A stretch of DNA of 6,092 nt from an uncultured Pedobacter sp. Lineage in GTDB: Bacteria > Bacteroidota > Bacteroidia > Sphingobacteriales > Sphingobacteriaceae. Positions 5,311-6,092 of the stretch are shown here, one piece after another. The stretch's first letter is position 1. Every line of letters begins with the position of its first letter. Below the pieces are notes generated by a model. That model was not told the origin of the DNA. It worked only from the letters and a program-made list of their open reading frames with translations, and did not search any database. Both the position numbers and the translations under genes were made by a program. The stretch is taken from positions 1 through 6,092 of the forward strand of contig NZ_CAMLHF010000261.1 of assembly GCF_946479715.1 (NCBI RefSeq). The letters are read 5' to 3'.

Positions 5311-6092
5311 ATGAACAGGACATCTTTTTTAGATTTGCTTAGCAGGTATCAGCAGGGGCATTGTACAGAAAACGAAAAGTTATTCGTAGAACAATGGTAT
5401 GAATCTTTAGGTGAACAAGATCAGGTTAATCTAAGCGCTATCGACCTGTCTAACATGAGCGAGCGCGTTTCTGAAAGACTGTTTCAGAATATGCCACAAA
5501 CTGCAAAGCCAATCCGTCGTAGTATTAACTGGTATAAAATGGGGGTAGCTGCTTCCATAGGAATCGTTTTGGCTTGTACCGCTATATATGCCTACAATTA
5601 CAATAACGCAGAAGCTGCTTTTAAAAAGGACAATAGTGGAAGTGTACTCATCAGTAAAACAAATACGAGCACTAAGGTACTTCGTGTGGAGTTGAACGAT
5701 CATACGGTGGTGACCTTGCAACCTAATGCCAGTATTACTTTTCCTGCAGCTTTTAGCAAAAACAAGAGAATGGTTTACCTTAAGGGGGATGCTTTTTTCT
5801 CTGTTACCAAAAATCCTGATAAGCCTTTTTATGTGTTTAACAACAAGTTAAGGGTAAGGGTATTGGGGACAAGTTTTTTTGTTAGAGATGCAGCAGGCCA
5901 GGTTGCCGTAAGCACCGGTAAAGTAGAAGTGAATGAGAATACTTGCAGGAGGTTATTTACTTTTCTAAAGAAAAAACAGGTTAATGGGGTACTTTTAACA
6001 CCTAATCAAAAAGCTGTGTTTGATGAGCAACATGAGCAAATAAACAAAGCCCTGGTGGATAAGCCTCTTCCACTGGGCTCTTTAAATCATAC
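5311..6092 (+). CDS. FecR-like anti-sigma factor, C-terminus cut by the window edge
   Basis: The frame opens at ATG 5311 and is uninterrupted for 260 codons to the edge. Residues 1-70 are a cytoplasmic anti-sigma-like region (M-N-R-T-S-F-L-D-L-L, then E-N-E-K-L-F-V-E-Q-W). One membrane helix lies at about 75-96. The periplasmic FecR domain follows: V-L-R-V-E-L-N-D (123-130), L-K-G-D-A-F-F-S-V (157-165), K-P-F-Y-V-F (171-176) and V-R-V-L-G-T-S-F-F-V (182-191). L-L-T-P-N-Q-K-A-V-F (228-237) is the usual linker block toward the C-terminal secretin/TonB short N-terminal (STN)-interacting region, which is missing here. Family members hold or activate the cognate sigma factor in response to a signal from an outer-membrane TonB-dependent receptor. 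Complete homologues are usually around 300-400 residues, so much of the protein is present. The partner is almost certainly the ECF sigma factor just upstream; the receptor is expected beyond the right edge. Confidence 0.93.
   Translation, partial: MNRTSFLDLLSRYQQGHCTENEKLFVEQWYESLGEQDQVNLSAIDLSNMSERVSERLFQNMPQTAKPIRRSINWYKMGVAASIGIVLACTAIYAYNYNNAEAAFKKDNSGSVLISKTNTSTKVLRVELNDHTVVTLQPNASITFPAAFSKNKRMVYLKGDAFFSVTKNPDKPFYVFNNKLRVRVLGTSFFVRDAAGQVAVSTGKVEVNENTCRRLFTFLKKKQVNGVLLTPNQKAVFDEQHEQINKALVDKPLPLGSLNH

Noticed and set aside
5431..5721. Minus-strand 96-codon open frame
   Set aside because: It lies wholly within the FecR-like gene on the other strand and its translation resembles no known protein; it is a shadow frame.

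Overview
The window looks like chromosomal DNA of a low-GC Bacteroidota species, most likely of the Sphingobacteriaceae (Pedobacter-like). Reasons: a FecI-type ECF sigma factor followed by a FecR-type anti-sigma factor, start codons without clear Shine-Dalgarno sequences, promoter candidates of the Bacteroidota type (TTG, spacer of about 17-19, TAnnTTT), and a GAF/histidine kinase of a kind common in this phylum. The family-level placement is inference from protein style, not from a marker gene.

Layout. Positions 1-479 (minus) hold the N-terminal part of a lipoprotein that resembles (alpha/alpha)6-barrel glycosidases; it runs off the left edge. A 179-base divergent intergenic region follows, with two TGTAT-type palindromes and a promoter candidate for the next gene. 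Positions 659-1714 (plus) encode an integral-membrane di-iron hydroxylase of the fatty acid hydroxylase/sterol desaturase superfamily, closest in motif pattern to alkylglycerol monooxygenase. It converges, with only 9 bases between stop codons, on a two-gene minus-strand operon: a twin-arginine-leader metallophosphoesterase (2446-3267) and then a secreted DUF1028 protein (1724-2443). A 102-base divergent region separates this operon from a soluble GAF-domain histidine kinase (3370-4566, plus). After a short gap with a good Bacteroidota promoter come an ECF sigma factor (4639-5238) and, 72 bases later, its FecR-like membrane anti-sigma factor (5311 to the right edge, incomplete).

How the genes fit together. 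The sigma/anti-sigma pair is the normal head of a Bacteroidota cell-surface signalling unit, in which an outer-membrane TonB-dependent receptor signals through FecR; that receptor (often SusC/SusD-like) would be expected just past the right edge. The metallophosphoesterase and DUF1028 protein are almost certainly co-transcribed and both carry export signals, suggesting an envelope role for the pair. The histidine kinase has no response regulator next to it in this window. No mobile element, CRISPR array, tRNA or rRNA is visible.

Nothing here is a clear new system. The observations most worth a second look are a His-to-Trp change in the GNHE motif of the metallophosphoesterase, an N-terminal Thr in the DUF1028 protein that signal-peptide cleavage would expose, a perfect hairpin directly in front of the anti-sigma start codon, and the palindromes upstream of the hydroxylase gene.
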